This document shows, one piece after another, positions 18,703-27,763 of a stretch of 64,000 bases of DNA. A program made the translations under genes and the position numbers. Position 1 is the first letter of the stretch, and every line of letters begins with the position of its first letter. The notes beneath the pieces were generated by a model that was not told the origin of the DNA, did no database searches, and saw only the letters and a program-made list of their open reading frames with translations. Source of the DNA: Spirochaetaceae bacterium (GTDB taxonomy: Bacteria; Spirochaetota; Leptospiria; Leptospirales; Leptonemataceae); NCBI GenBank assembly GCA_002730875.1, contig PCBI01000006.1, positions 190,044 through 254,043 of the forward strand, given 5' to 3'.

Positions 18703-18950
18703 CCATTGCTACAGGCAATTGCTCCACCGTCAAGTCAGTAGCAGACCACTCCTGCCTGTGCGGATAGCCATTACCCATGACGGCGGTCGGAGGCATGGGA
18801 CCGAACGGACCTTTTTCCTCTTGCCCGACGGGCAAACCATCCAAATCTGGTGGGGCAACCCGGGACCACCGGGATTACAATAGCCCTGGGCCATCAACAA
18901 GGCTATACTGCAAAGGCGCAAAGAATCAGAAGCAACAGGAACCCGGCCCC

Positions 18951-20279
18951 ATGGAAGCAACCGATCAGAAGAAAACCAGCTACACACAGGATGCCATGAC
19001 TACCATCGATAGTCTGGAAGCCTTCGAGAAGCAATACACGCGGATCCCTGTAGAAGCCATAATCAAACAGGACGTGCTCCGGCTGGGGGTTCATTTCGAT
19101 GAGAAGTCTCTGGAAAAGGGAGACTACAAAACCAAGGACTATTTTATCTTCACCTTTGATCATATCCCGCTTCAGGAACAAAGCGAAACGGTACGATTCC
19201 GGGCGCCAGAAGAGATCAAAGTATCCGGCGGTCATTTTAACCTGAAGCCTACCGTAATCAGCGTTCGACTGGACCATAGATCGCCTTACCAGGTGCGGTT
19301 CACCGAAGAAGGGCCGGCTCTTTATCTGAACGACACAAACCTGGGTTCGGTAGAATTCCCTCCTATTCCCGATTGGTACAGGCATCGTACGGAAAGCGGA
19401 AAGTCTCCCGGGGAAATTGCGCCGGTAATCGAATGGGGCTATCTGTTATATCTCACAGTATTCAGAAATTGTCAGTACTTTGGCAAAGACGAAGAGTGTG
19501 CCTTCTGCGACATCAACCATAACTGGAGACAGCAGAAGATGGCGGGCCGTCCCTACACCGGCATCAAGTCCGTGGAAGAACTCCTGGAAGTGCTCGCCTG
19601 GGTGGACAAGGAAGACAATACGGCCAAAGTCTATACGATCACCGGCGGTTCGGTACTCACGAACCTCAAGAAGAAAAACGAAACCGATTTCTATTTCGAG
19701 TACGCGGAAGCCATCGAAAGCAAGTTCCCGGGCCGCTGGATGGGCAAAATGGTCACCCAGGCCTGGGAAAAAGAGGATCTATGGCGATTCAAGAACGTTG
19801 GTATCCAGGTTTATCATCCGAACTACGAAATCTGGGATAAGAAGCTATTCCCGCTCATTTGCCCGGGAAAGGAACGATTCATCGGTCGCGAGAATTGGAT
19901 TCGCCGGATAATTGAGTCTGTCGAAGTCTTTGGTCCTTCGCATGTAATCCCCAACTTTGTAGGCGGTGTGGAACTGGCGAAGCCCCATGGATACGATACC
20001 GTAGAAGAGGCCGTGGCGTCTACCGGTGAAGGGTTGGACTACTTCATGAGCCACGGTGTGGTGCCCCGGTTCACCACCTGGTGCCCGGAACCTTACACTA
20101 CACTGGGTAGCCAGCCCGGTCCCCCTCTGAAATATTTCCTGGAGCTTCTTACAGTCTGGAAAGACACGTTCGAGAAGTACAACTTGCCAGTGCCTCCGGG
20201 ATACGGCGAACCCGGCCCCGGCAATGCGGTTTTTTCCGTCAGCGCCTTTATGGATGTGATCGGCTACGAAGGCCGGTAG
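18951..20279 (+). CDS. Radical SAM protein with CX8CX2C cluster motif
   Basis: The start at 18951 has an AGGA 10 bp upstream; the frame is open further up to 18777 without support, and ATG 18996 is another option. In the 442-residue product the cluster cysteines are C174, C183 and C186 in FRNCQYFGKDEECAFCDIN, giving CX8CX2C instead of the canonical CX3CX2C. A SAM-binding-like TITGGSVLTN follows, as in radical SAM TIM barrels. The N-terminal 160 residues form a beta-rich accessory domain. Later motifs VIPNFVGGVELAKPHG and WCPEPYTTLGSQPGPPL also look conserved. The substrate is unknown. It stands alone, divergent from lspA. Confidence 0.75.
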   Translation: MEATDQKKTSYTQDAMTTIDSLEAFEKQYTRIPVEAIIKQDVLRLGVHFDEKSLEKGDYKTKDYFIFTFDHIPLQEQSETVRFRAPEEIKVSGGHFNLKPTVISVRLDHRSPYQVRFTEEGPALYLNDTNLGSVEFPPIPDWYRHRTESGKSPGEIAPVIEWGYLLYLTVFRNCQYFGKDEECAFCDINHNWRQQKMAGRPYTGIKSVEELLEVLAWVDKEDNTAKVYTITGGSVLTNLKKKNETDFYFEYAEAIESKFPGRWMGKMVTQAWEKEDLWRFKNVGIQVYHPNYEIWDKKLFPLICPGKERFIGRENWIRRIIESVEVFGPSHVIPNFVGGVELAKPHGYDTVEEAVASTGEGLDYFMSHGVVPRFTTWCPEPYTTLGSQPGPPLKYFLELLTVWKDTFEKYNLPVPPGYGEPGPGNAVFSVSAFMDVIGYEGR

Positions 20280-20310
20280 TCTCTTCGGGCTTCCAGGCGG
20301 ATTCTCTTTG

Positions 20311-20340
20311 CGGCTCGCCCGCGCGACTGAGGCCGAGCCG
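20311..20340. terminator. Possible hairpin between convergent genes
   Basis: CGGCTCG (20311-20317) and CGAGCCG (20334-20340) form a 7-bp stem between the ends of the radical SAM gene and the convergent hypothetical gene. No T-run follows on either strand. Confidence 0.35.
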
Positions 20341-20859
20341 TTAGCTTGCCAGAGCCATGCTCCTGTCCTTTTCAAGCCACTCGTTTAACGTGGCCAGATT
20401 TCTGGCGGGCTCTTCGCCTACCACGGGCTCAAAACCGTAAATCCGTCCGAGCACGGTGTTTTCGCCGCAGGCGGATATGGCCGGCCAGACCAGGCTACCC
20501 TGATAGCTGGGAAACAATCGCCGCATATACAGGTTCAAATGACGCAAGCGCGATGCCGGGAGATAGCTTCGGGCATATAGAATCAAAGCGATGGGCCGCC
20601 GGGTTTCCTGTCTTAGCAGGTCCATATCCAGAGAAAAGAAATGCGGCAGCCCCTTTCCCATCCGCTGCAAACCCAGGGGTATGGGTGTATCCCTCTCCTT
20701 GGCTGAATCATGACTGTTTTCCACGATCCATTTGCAGCTGAGCGCCAGGATTTCCGGATACGAAGCCAGCGCCCTGCGCAAAGCCATCAGGGTTTCCTCG
20801 GAGGGGCGAAATGAGCACTCCGAACTCAGTTTACGTTTCAATGCATGAACAGGTATCAT
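20341..20859 (-). CDS. Hypothetical protein
   Basis: This 172-residue frame fills the space between the radical SAM gene (convergent) and the serine hydrolase (divergent), which supports its being real. It has no signal peptide or membrane segment. Basic and hydrophobic residues alternate in a helical middle part (RLRHLNLYMRRLFPSYQGSL), and it ends in NEWLEKDRSMALAS. I recognise no family. No clear ribosome binding site precedes the ATG at 20859. Confidence 0.5.
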   Translation of the reverse strand: MIPVHALKRKLSSECSFRPSEETLMALRRALASYPEILALSCKWIVENSHDSAKERDTPIPLGLQRMGKGLPHFFSLDMDLLRQETRRPIALILYARSYLPASRLRHLNLYMRRLFPSYQGSLVWPAISACGENTVLGRIYGFEPVVGEEPARNLATLNEWLEKDRSMALAS

Positions 20860-20966
20860 ACTATTCTATGTTTCCAATACGCATTCCGTTCAAAAGAAAT
20901 TGTAGCAACGGAGGACGATCCTGGAAAAAAAGTTGCCCCCAGTCATCGGCCAATCCAAAAGCAAGC

Positions 20967-22208
20967 ATGCGGCCTTTGTCTTTTAACCGTTTCGTTCGCT
21001 CTTTCCTGTTTCCACTGATGAGAACCGTTACGCTGAGCCTCGCATTCATGGCGCTTACGCAATGCAAGCCAGGCGCAACCCAGGAGCCCGTGGCCCTGGA
21101 AATTGAGCTTTCTGAAATGCCTGTATTTCAAAGGGATTACTGGCCCACCGATGGCTGGCGGAAAAAGGAACTCCCGGGAGCGGATCGATGGAAAGACCTG
21201 GAAGATTACGCCTTTAGCCGTCAGGGGACCGAAGAGGAACGAGCCGGCATCCGGACAGACAGCGTGGTGATTATCAAGGACGGTTACCTGGTATATGAAA
21301 GATACGCGGCCGGCTATACCGAGAAAATGCCTCACCTCACCTGGTCGGTGAGCAAGAGCGTTTTGCAGGCCCTGGTTGGTCGAGCCGTTCAGCAGGGCTT
21401 GATGGAACTGGATGATCCCATTGAAAAATACATTCCGGAAGGCAAAAAAGAAAAGACCATCACGATTCGACATCTGCTGCATATGAGTTCAGGCCTGGAT
21501 GCAAACGAAGGCTACGAAAGCGGCCCGCTGACCTCCACGGTCATTGCGATGCTCTATACCCGGGGCCGTGACGATATGGCCCGTTTCTGTGCCAGTTTAC
21601 CGACCCGGGCCGAGCCCGGCGCGATGGTGTACTATTCCAGCTGCGATACAAACATCGTCTCCGGGGCCCTGAAGGAAGCGTTAATCGCCAGGAATGGAAA
21701 GGAAGCCGGAGAAGAAGCCTATGCCAGATATCCCTGGACCGAGTTATTTGAGCCGCTGGGTATGGATACGGCGGTTTGGGAAAGAGACGCCTCGGGAACG
21801 TTTGTGGGCTCCTCGTATCTGTATGCAAGCCCGCGGGATATGGCCAGGTTCGCCTTTTTATTCTTGAACGATGGAGTCTGGGAAGGCAAGCGGCTGCTTC
21901 CCGAAAACTGGCTGGAATTCACGCGAAAGGTAGCTCCGGCCTACAGCACGACTTCACCGTATCCGGGCTGGGATGCCGGATACACATCCCACTGGTATTC
22001 GAATTCCGGGGTGCCAGGCCGCGATCTGAAACCGGCATGGCCCTCCGCGCCCGAAGATACCTTTGCCGCCTCCGGCCACTGGGGGCAGATGATCTTCGTA
22101 ATCCCGAGTCTGGATCTTATCATCGTAAGGATGGGCGACGATCGAGATTACAGCTTTGACAAAGACGTTTTTCTAAAGAAAGTCCTGGAGGCTCTGGAGC
22201 TAAGATGA
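20967..22208 (+). CDS. Serine hydrolase, class C beta-lactamase-like, lipoprotein
   Basis: The start at 20967 is chosen because it gives a signal peptide with hydrophobic core TLSLAFMALTQC and a lipobox Cys; earlier ATGs overlap the divergent gene. The enzyme has the PF00144-type fold: SVSK catalytic motif (S127, K130) in LTWSVSKSVLQ, a Tyr motif in VYYSSCDTN and a third-motif equivalent GHWGQM near the C-terminus. Such proteins are esterases, amidases or peptidases; the SSxDTN and HWGQ pattern is closest to the 6-aminohexanoate-oligomer hydrolase-like group. It is 413 residues long. Its TGA overlaps the ATG of the following small gene, which suggests the two products act together. Confidence 0.87.
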   Translation: MRPLSFNRFVRSFLFPLMRTVTLSLAFMALTQCKPGATQEPVALEIELSEMPVFQRDYWPTDGWRKKELPGADRWKDLEDYAFSRQGTEEERAGIRTDSVVIIKDGYLVYERYAAGYTEKMPHLTWSVSKSVLQALVGRAVQQGLMELDDPIEKYIPEGKKEKTITIRHLLHMSSGLDANEGYESGPLTSTVIAMLYTRGRDDMARFCASLPTRAEPGAMVYYSSCDTNIVSGALKEALIARNGKEAGEEAYARYPWTELFEPLGMDTAVWERDASGTFVGSSYLYASPRDMARFAFLFLNDGVWEGKRLLPENWLEFTRKVAPAYSTTSPYPGWDAGYTSHWYSNSGVPGRDLKPAWPSAPEDTFAASGHWGQMIFVIPSLDLIIVRMGDDRDYSFDKDVFLKKVLEALELR

Positions 22209-22528
22209 AACGATTCCTTCGCATTTCCCTGGTAATACTAATTGTTCTGCTGATATCGGCCGGCGCCTGGTCGCTGGCCAACTGGCATCATCTGAGGTCT
22301 TTTCCGCATATCATTTCCAGCTTCTACTCCAAGGAGTTCTGTAGCTGCTACTTTGTCGTGGAACGATCGGAGCCTTTCTGCCACAACTATGCCCGGCAGT
22401 ATGTACCCATAAGCGATTTCAAGCTAAACAAAGAGGAAAAGTCCGTTACAGTCACCGGTCTGGGTATCACGACTACCAGCGTCTTCGTGGATGCAAGATA
22501 CGGCTGCCGTATCCAGGGGGCGCTTTAG
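22205..22528 (+). CDS. Small membrane-anchored partner of the serine hydrolase
   Basis: The 107-residue protein begins with an uncleaved or signal helix (RFLRISLVILIVLLISAGAW) and then has FCSCYFVVERSE and a C-terminal TGLGITTTSVFVDARYGC. This pairing of a CSxxFVxxR motif with a final YGC/LGC segment resembles, from memory, the N-terminal domain that precedes the catalytic domain in longer serine hydrolases annotated as 6-aminohexanoate-dimer hydrolase-like. Here it is a separate protein, downstream and overlapping the hydrolase stop by 4 bp (ATGA). The Cys residues suggest disulphides. Function unknown; an inhibitory, chaperone or substrate-binding role is speculation. Confidence 0.7.
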   Translation: MKRFLRISLVILIVLLISAGAWSLANWHHLRSFPHIISSFYSKEFCSCYFVVERSEPFCHNYARQYVPISDFKLNKEEKSVTVTGLGITTTSVFVDARYGCRIQGAL

Positions 22529-22577
22529 AATTCGCCTCGGTTGCCCGGGGCTAGCGGAACCGGAGCATTGCTTCCGA

Positions 22578-23804
22578 CTAAACCGCGCTAGGCCTTCGCA
22601 TAGCCTCGGCCGATTCACCCGCTGCAATCTGCAGAGTTTCGGCGAAGAACTGGCGAAGAAAACCGTCCAGATCATCCATGTCATTGAGCTGCTTTACTTG
22701 ATTGCCGCTGAGCGTCTGGCGAAATCGCTTCGCCCCCGGCAGTCCATGAAATAATCCAAGCAAATGCCTGGTGATGCGTGCCGCCGGCACTCCTTCTTCG
22801 CGCATGGAGACTATGTAATCGCCCATTCGCTGGAGCGGGCCAGACAATCGCTCCAATTCTCGCACAGCGCGCATGTCTCCTGTTGCCTGCCGCCAATCCT
22901 CGGTATTCTGACCGCCGAACGATGGACCAGGAGTCCAATCCACGCCGCTGTGCTTTTCGGGGCTGCTCTGCCCGAGCGAATGCATTCCGGCGTCCACTTC
23001 ATTCATTATATCATCCACATAGAGAAGGATTCGCGGCGTTTCGTAGGCGGCCCGACCCACCATTACACCGTCCAGAGGACCATTCAGGTGCTTCTGGATA
23101 GCGGCGATTTCGCGCAAGCCTCCATTCAGTTCTACAGGAAGCTCGGGAAACTCATCCTTTAGACGGTACACATCCTCATAGCGCAATGGCGGCACGGTCC
23201 GATTCTCCGCCGGATTCAATCCGCCAAGAACGGCAATCCGTGCATGTACAATCAGTCGGTCGCAACCCGCTTCTACCATCGTCGCCGTAAAACGGCGCAG
23301 ATGCTCATAGTCCGAAAGAGGATTCATACCTCTGGCCTCGATTCCGATTCGGGACTTAACGGTTACCGGAATCGATACAGCCTTCTTCATGGTTTCCACC
23401 AGGCGCGCTACATGGCCGGGATCGGCCATCAAACAGGCGCCAAAGGAACCGGAGGCCACTTTTTCGCTGGGACATCCGCAGTTCAGGTTGATCTCGCTGT
23501 ACCCCCATCGCTCAGCCCAACGGGCCGCTTCGGCCAGATATTCCGGTTCGTTTCCTCCCAGCTGCAATACCACCGGAGATTCCTCTGGATGAAAATCCAG
23601 GAAGCGGGACCGGTCTCCGTGGACAATGGCCCGAGCATGAATCATTTCTGTGTACAGGACGGCCCTTTTGCTCAGCTGACGGGCCAGGAAACGGTAGTGC
23701 CGATCGGTCCAATCCATCATAGGAGCGACGCTGAACCGCTTTTCTGCCCTCGGCGGCTTTTCAAGCGGTTTGTTTTCGATGGGACTTTTCACGGATGGGT
23801 CCAT
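22578..23804 (-). CDS. dusA: tRNA-dihydrouridine synthase A
   Basis: Dus enzymes use FMN and NADPH to reduce uridines of the tRNA D-loop. The N-terminal signature FSVAPMMDWTDRHYRFLARQ (24-43), YTEMIHARAI, the catalytic Cys region INLNCGCPSEKV (C111) and HARIAVLGGLNPAENR are characteristic of the DusA subgroup. The C-terminal part is longer than in E. coli (408 versus about 330 residues), because of an insertion of about 45 residues after DDIMNEVDAGM that appears low in conserved structure. Gene stands alone on the minus strand. Confidence 0.92.
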   Translation of the reverse strand: MDPSVKSPIENKPLEKPPRAEKRFSVAPMMDWTDRHYRFLARQLSKRAVLYTEMIHARAIVHGDRSRFLDFHPEESPVVLQLGGNEPEYLAEAARWAERWGYSEINLNCGCPSEKVASGSFGACLMADPGHVARLVETMKKAVSIPVTVKSRIGIEARGMNPLSDYEHLRRFTATMVEAGCDRLIVHARIAVLGGLNPAENRTVPPLRYEDVYRLKDEFPELPVELNGGLREIAAIQKHLNGPLDGVMVGRAAYETPRILLYVDDIMNEVDAGMHSLGQSSPEKHSGVDWTPGPSFGGQNTEDWRQATGDMRAVRELERLSGPLQRMGDYIVSMREEGVPAARITRHLLGLFHGLPGAKRFRQTLSGNQVKQLNDMDDLDGFLRQFFAETLQIAAGESAEAMRRPSAV

Positions 23805-23983
23805 GGGGATACTGATCTGCTATGCGCCCAGGTCAGCGCGGGCTGGCTCTCAATTCAGGTTGGAACCAACGAGACCGGGAAACCGCGGCTTCGGTAGCCC
23901 GGCAACGCTCAGGGCGCCTGCAACAGAACCAGTGATTCTCCAGAAAACCAAAGCAACCCGTACGGGCCACGCAGTTTTTTCGT

Positions 23984-24407
23984 TTAATCTGGCCACAGGA
24001 CCGAGATCACAAAGGCGAGCAGAAACATCAAAACGATGACCGGTATCTTCCAGCGAAGATCGCTTTTCTTCGCCGCCCCACAATGACAGCAGGCCGGCTC
24101 CGGTAGATGTTTTCACCGGTAGCGACTGCAGTTCCGAAAGCGAATACTCGGTAATGCTCTGCACATCTGGATTGGCGATGCTCTTTATCTCCAGGATTAT
24201 CAGCCTGCTCCCGGTAAGTCCTATGAGATAGTTCTTCGTAAGCATGAATGTAGCTATGATGCCGGGAAGTATAGCCAGCGCAGTAAGTAGAATGATGATC
24301 ATGATATTCGGTTGTTTTACGCCGTAGGCGAAATGTTTAAGCTCCTCACCGGGATTCAGGTGGGGCGCAAACACCTCCTGTGCTTTGTTTTCATCTAACT
24401 TTGCCAT
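23984..24407 (-). pseudogene. Small membrane protein with frameshift (PH-like domain plus C-terminal helix)
   Basis: Reading from 24407, the protein has a short cytoplasmic start (MAKLDENKAQEVFAPHLNPG), a membrane segment at 34-58 and a strand-rich part (LTGSRLIILEIKS ... EYSLSELQSL) like bacterial PH-type membrane proteins. In the original frame it then continues as implausible, Arg- and Gly-rich sequence to 23850. One base frame over, from the A4 run at 24064-24067, the DNA encodes SDLRWKIPVIVLMFLLAFVI and stops at 23984, a credible C-terminal membrane helix. One base is therefore extra at the A4 run, by mutation, sequencing error or programmed frameshifting. Function unknown. Confidence 0.7.
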
Positions 24408-24580
24408 TTCTTCCTCCCAGGCCGTTTTGCCGTGACCAGATTGGCATAAAAAGAAAAGAAATTCAAGTAGTTACTTCCAGACCACATGACGTTTCTTGAG
24501 CCACGGCAATCAACATCCGGGCAGAAGAAAGACAAACTCGGATCCAGGTATTCTAAACGCCCTTTTTAGACGGGCTCGCA

Positions 24581-26245
24581 TTAGTTGTACCTCTTAAACT
24601 CAGACCAGATTTCTGAAAGGGGGCGAATCGGATCGTATCCTATCATCACTTCCGTTTTGCGACGAAAGTCCATACACTCAGTACAATGAATTGTGGACCG
24701 ATGCTCCAGCCGACCGAAATGTCTGCGAACAAACTCTTCATCAAATCCCAAAAAGATGACAACCTTCGTCGGGCCGGACCGGGCCATGGGAGGGCCCCAG
24801 AGGTAAAAGCTATTGTGACCCGAACCCGCTTCCGGTAGCATTCCGGCCCGGTACAGTCTGTCCATGGGCCCCGCCAGGAAGTAATTGCGGCCGATGATAA
24901 CTGTATCATCTTTCAGTGAAGCGGGCACAGATTCGTAGGCTGCCAGCGCCGCATCCTCAATCTCGGGCCATCCGAACATGCCTGCGAAGTGCTGCGGCAT
25001 GGTGCCGCGACCGTATTTTTCGAATTTGGGAGGAGCTACCCCGAGCGTCGACTCGTAGGTCTGATAATTGGCAGGCGCAAGCAGCGGCATACTCATAGGC
25101 GAAAGAGCAAGGCCAAATCCTAGAATCACAAGACAGTAAACGAAGGCCGATTTTTTCCATCGCTCTGCATAGACGGCGCCGGCCGCGAACAATACAGGAA
25201 AGGCGCCGGCCAGATAGTAGCTCTTCCCCTGACCCATAAAAACGATGAGAAATGCAGCGATGAGCGCTACCGAAACCCAGCGGTAAGGTAGTAGTCCGGA
25301 GGGCACTGAAGCAGCAATCTTTGCAAACCCGGGTCCTGGTGAAGAAACCGCGAACCGTGAGCAACCAGGGTTCCGTGCACCGGCGAACCTTGCTGCCTCG
25401 CCGGTTTCTGAGAGTCGCTCCCGGCCTGAAAAGACAGCCATGTAGATACCAGAGACCAGCAGGGCAAGAAACCCGGACAACCAGAGCGGCGCCGCAATGG
25501 GATTCATCTCGAGAATCAGTCCGGTGATGAAGGCAAAGGGATCGAAATAGTTTTTGTTCTGCGATGCGTTACGAATAAACTCAAGCGTAGGCCATCCATT
25601 GTCCATCTGCCAGAAAAGATTGGGAGAAAAGATGGCCAGCGCAACAGCGGCGCAGATGTAAGGTTGTGGTCGGCGAAGCCAGCGTGGATTTGTAACAACC
25701 ATACCGGCAAAGAAACCGGCGCCCAGAAAAAGAACTCCGTGCTTGTTAAGAAGTCCAAGACCCAGTACCACTCCGTTGAGGATCCAGAACCTGTAGCTTT
25801 GCCGGGCACTACTCAAAGACCGGTTGAAAAGATAAATAGCTAGAGTCCAGAAGAGCACATCCAGACTATTCATGGAGTGGAACTTGGCCAGCCCCATCAA
25901 GACCGGCGCAAGGGCAATGGACGTACACGTAAGCAGACCTGCAACGGGGCCACCTTTCATGTCGCGAACCAACGCCCAGCCGACTCCAATGGTAAGAATG
26001 CCCGCCATGACCGATAGGCCGCGAATGGCAATCAACGAATCGCCAAAGGCGCTGACTACAAGATAGAGTAACCATACCGAAAGGGGCGGATGATCCACGT
26101 AGCCCGCATCAAGACGGGCGGCGCAGCTTAGATAGTAGAACTCGTCGCCGAAATATCCATATTCCTCTATGGACAGTGAATGGAGGAGAAGTCTGATCAG
26201 CGCTGCAGTAAGGAATGGCCAATAGACAGTGATGGTTTTCATGCG
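24581..26245 (-). CDS. GT39-like membrane glycosyltransferase
   Basis: The start at 26245 (MKTITVYWPF) is preferred over the frame's first ATG six codons upstream. The protein has about ten membrane helices and the GT-C signature of the PMT/ArnT class: GDEFYY with an acidic pair D33-E34 in the first outer loop, and DHPPLS (50-55). Such enzymes move a sugar from a polyprenyl-phosphate donor to lipid or protein on the outer face of the inner membrane. A soluble domain of about 150 residues at the C-terminus (TYESTLGVAPPKFEKYGRGT onward) fits the family. Acceptor unknown. The neighbours give no pathway clue. Confidence 0.85.
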   Translation of the reverse strand, partial: RMKTITVYWPFLTAALIRLLLHSLSIEEYGYFGDEFYYLSCAARLDAGYVDHPPLSVWLLYLVVSAFGDSLIAIRGLSVMAGILTIGVGWALVRDMKGGPVAGLLTCTSIALAPVLMGLAKFHSMNSLDVLFWTLAIYLFNRSLSSARQSYRFWILNGVVLGLGLLNKHGVLFLGAGFFAGMVVTNPRWLRRPQPYICAAVALAIFSPNLFWQMDNGWPTLEFIRNASQNKNYFDPFAFITGLILEMNPIAAPLWLSGFLALLVSGIYMAVFSGRERLSETGEAARFAGARNPGCSRFAVSSPGPGFAKIAASVPSGLLPYRWVSVALIAAFLIVFMGQGKSYYLAGAFPVLFAAGAVYAERWKKSAFVYCLVILGFGLALSPMSMPLLAPANYQTYESTLGVAPPKFEKYGRGTMPQHFAGMFGWPEIEDAALAAYESVPASLKDDTVIIGRNYFLAGPMDRLYRAGMLPEAGSGHNSFYLWGPPMARSGPTKVVIFLGFDEEFVRRHFGRLEHRSTIHCTECMDFRRKTEVMIGYDPIRPLSEIWSEFKRYN

Positions 26246-26449
26246 CCCATTATAGGGCAGCATTTCATCTAAATCCTACGGATTCCAGAATTCAGCTAAT
26301 GGATATTAAAAAGGACCGATGGATTTCGAAATCTATCAGAGGCGAGGCTTCGCTTCTGGGGGGGCTGGCTACTCTGGGAAATGATTCACGAAGATACGAA
26401 AACAGTCAGTCCCTATTGAAAGGCCCCGAGTATCCGGAGCGCCTTTCGC

Positions 26450-27511
26450 CTATTCGGATTTGTGCGGGTCCAATCCGGATTTTCTATAAACGGACGGAGT
26501 CTGTCCCACTAATTGCTTGAAAGCCAGATTGAACGGCGCCAGGGTTTGATAACCAAGATCGTAGGCAATGCGAAGAATGGGCTGTTCCGAGAGGGCGGGA
26601 TCGAGCAGCATTTCTCTGGCATCATTAATCCGATGAGTATTCAGGAACTGATTAAAGTTCGAAAAGCCCAATTCCCCGTTTATCAGTCTTCGCAGTTTGT
26701 ATTCCTGACAGTTGAGGCTTCGCGCCAGCTGACCAATGGTCAATCCTTCAGAATGATGGATTTTCTCCCCGATGGCCTGGCTCAGCGCACCAAGCAGATC
26801 TTTATCGGATCCCCGCCCGGGATTATCCACGGATCGCAAGTCCCGAGCGCCGGATGCGGGCATCAGATCCGGCCGGACTTGAAGCAACCAGAAGGGGGCA
26901 AAGAAGGCAATCAGCGAAATGACAAGGATCTTGAGAGCATCCAGAAATTCAGGTACCGGATCCGGGCGGTACAGGATTTCCACTGTGGCAACAGCAAAGA
27001 CTATGGAGCCCAGAAATCCCAGAAGCAGCGGCCGCAGTCGATACCTCCACGGGATCAGATCCTCGGATTGACGCTTTGCAATATGAACGGCAGCTGGAAT
27101 CAAAAAAAGCAGCAATGGCGCCTGCGGCAGGATCGAAACAGTGAACTCAAGAGGAACATTTCCGCGAACCAATGCCAGCAATGCCTCCCGAAACAGCACA
27201 ATCAATAATGCCAGAGAAGCCGCAGTCACCGGCAATATCAGATGGCGCGGACCTGGTTCGAAGGAATCGTCAAATAGCGTTCGGCAAAGAAGATAAAAGA
27301 GCGGCAAAGGTAAGAGAGCCAGCCACTCCATCGCATACTCCAACGGAGCATACAGATCGATGGCGCTTCCTACGATCAGATGCCCGGCAACCGAGAGCAG
27401 GAAGGCGGCCAGAATCCGGCTTAAAGCTCGTCCATGCAGCCAGACCTGTACCGAGAGGTTAAGCAGCAGCACTACAGAAATGGCGCGAAGTATTTCTACA
27501 AATGGCAGCAT
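26450..27511 (-). CDS. AraC-family regulator with N-terminal membrane domain
   Basis: The first 210 residues contain about seven hydrophobic helices (starting VEILRAISVVLLLNLSVQVW), and the last 100 form the AraC double helix-turn-helix: LTIGQLARSLNCQEYKLRRL then RIAYDLGYQTLAPFNLAFKQ with the closing GQTPSVYRKS. The arrangement matches membrane-bound AraC regulators that sense a signal in the membrane and bind DNA at the inner face. It is 353 residues long. It is upstream of and on the same strand as the glycosyltransferase, so it may control it, but a gap of about 200 bp separates them. Confidence 0.87.
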   Translation of the reverse strand: MLPFVEILRAISVVLLLNLSVQVWLHGRALSRILAAFLLSVAGHLIVGSAIDLYAPLEYAMEWLALLPLPLFYLLCRTLFDDSFEPGPRHLILPVTAASLALLIVLFREALLALVRGNVPLEFTVSILPQAPLLLFLIPAAVHIAKRQSEDLIPWRYRLRPLLLGFLGSIVFAVATVEILYRPDPVPEFLDALKILVISLIAFFAPFWLLQVRPDLMPASGARDLRSVDNPGRGSDKDLLGALSQAIGEKIHHSEGLTIGQLARSLNCQEYKLRRLINGELGFSNFNQFLNTHRINDAREMLLDPALSEQPILRIAYDLGYQTLAPFNLAFKQLVGQTPSVYRKSGLDPHKSE

Positions 27512-27570
27512 TTACGATTCTTCAGCATCTTTGATAGCGTCTCACCGGTTTCCCGCTTGTAAACGAGCTT

Positions 27571-27740
27571 CTATTCGCCAGCCTCGCTGTCTCGGCTTTC
27601 ATGGTTCGGCCCCGGTATTTTCGCAACGGCAATTCAGCCTCGATGGTTTGGTAGCTCTGGTTAGGGCCTGGTGCTTGAGCAAATGCAGTTCGGCCTCGCT
27701 GGTTCAATACCTCTCGTCCGGCCCCTCAGGTCCAGATTCT
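27571..27740. repeat. Degenerate ~56-bp tandem repeat, three units
   Basis: Three diverged units start near 27571, 27630 and 27685. They share a core like TTCxGCCTCGxTGGTT followed after about 12 bases by a GGTTxGGGCC-like block. The units are in the gap between the regulator and ilvD, both on the minus strand. They code for nothing obvious. Confidence 0.4.
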
Positions 27741-27763
27741 GTCATTCTGCCCATGCGATGGAG

